Part shown: one piece after another, positions 5,449 through 5,571 of the stretch
Layout of the letters: every line of letters begins with the position of its first letter
Numbering within the stretch: the stretch's first letter is position 1
NCBI GenBank assembly: GCA_009924765.1
Contig: RFQW01000136.1
Span: 1-5,571, forward strand
Length of the DNA: 5,571 nucleotides
Direction: 5' to 3'
Origin: Planctomycetota bacterium
GTDB lineage: Bacteria; Planctomycetota; Phycisphaerae; Phycisphaerales; SM1A02
Notes under the pieces: model-generated
The model's database searches: none
The model's input: the letters and a program-made list of their open reading frames with translations, nothing else
Told to the model about the DNA's origin: nothing
Translations under genes and position numbers: made by a program

Positions 5449-5495
5449 TCTGCACCGTGTTCACGGGCGTGACGCCTCGCGGCGATGCGATCACC

Positions 5496-5571
5496 TCAAC
5501 GCGGCATGGCGCCCACCTCGCGCAGCGCCGCATGGCAATACCACTTCACGGCGTCGCTCATGGGTGGATGC
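5496..5571 (-). CDS. C-terminal end of an unidentified gene (cut by window edge)
   Basis: The minus strand from the right edge reads HPPMSDAVKWYCHAALREVG, then AMPR and a TGA stop at 5496-5498: about 25 codons. The composition is like a real protein and the strand matches the next gene, whose start is 63 bp further on. It is too short to assign a family. The ATG at 5561 could in principle start a 21-aa peptide, but it has no ribosome site, so the tail of a longer protein is more likely. Confidence 0.45.
   Translation of the reverse strand, partial: HPPMSDAVKWYCHAALREVGAMPR

Noticed and set aside
5473..5484. Small hairpin CGCC-TCGC-GGCG between the partial gene and the membrane protein gene
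   Set aside because: It has only a 4-bp stem and no T-rich tract, and such repeats are expected by chance at this GC content, so it is not supported as a terminator.
5499..5561. A 21-residue peptide starting at ATG 5561
   Set aside because: It has no ribosome-binding site or promoter box, and the frame stays open to the window edge, so it is better read as the C-terminus of a longer gene.
1..5571. CRISPR arrays, tRNA genes, insertion-sequence ends, phage or defence genes
   Set aside because: I looked for direct repeats, cloverleaf-like segments and transposase motifs and saw none; all sizeable stretches are accounted for by protein genes.

Overview
The window is GC-rich bacterial chromosome, densely packed with genes on both strands. 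It holds six complete recognisable or describable protein genes plus one complete unknown gene, and both ends are cut inside genes. I see no tRNA, rRNA, CRISPR array, insertion sequence, phage or transfer signature. The organism is most likely a Planctomycetota-type bacterium, perhaps of the Phycisphaerae. That rests on high GC, the style of the phosphoglycerate mutase N-terminus (RDGWG followed by NPHP, and an SPDGPVMGNSEVGH loop) and a DUF721/DciA-like protein. It is an inference from memory of these families, not from a search.

Layout. At the left edge the first 104 codons of gpmI (minus) face yggS (plus) across a 75-bp divergent gap. yggS (PLP homeostasis) is followed after 40 bp by tmk (thymidylate kinase). 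The tmk 3' end runs head-on into an unknown 266-aa gene on the minus strand, with a 23-bp coding overlap. From there to the right edge everything is on the minus strand. In order of transcription (right to left) it is: the C-terminal end of an unknown gene, a multi-pass membrane protein, a YbgC/4HBT-type thioesterase, a DUF721/DciA-like protein overlapping it by 4 bp, a PotA/FbpC-type ABC ATPase, and the unknown 266-aa gene.

The genes do not form one obvious pathway. They are housekeeping (glycolysis, PLP homeostasis, dTTP synthesis, acyl-CoA hydrolysis, possibly replicative helicase loading) mixed with an orphan transport ATPase and two uncharacterised proteins. Likely transcription units are gpmI, yggS (possibly into tmk), the membrane protein, ybgC-DUF721, and ABC ATPase-unknown protein.

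The most striking signal is in the control regions. Each of the six complete gene starts that could be the first in a transcript has a TANNNT (-10-like) box only 6-10 nt before the start codon and no convincing Shine-Dalgarno sequence. The two internal operon genes instead have a good Shine-Dalgarno (AAGGAA before the 266-aa gene) or a stop/start GTGA overlap (the DUF721 gene). This suggests that leaderless mRNAs are the normal mode here. The membrane protein, whose two halves look like a fused tandem repeat, and the unknown gene paired with the orphan ABC ATPase are the best candidates for undescribed biology. I found no clear multi-gene novel system.
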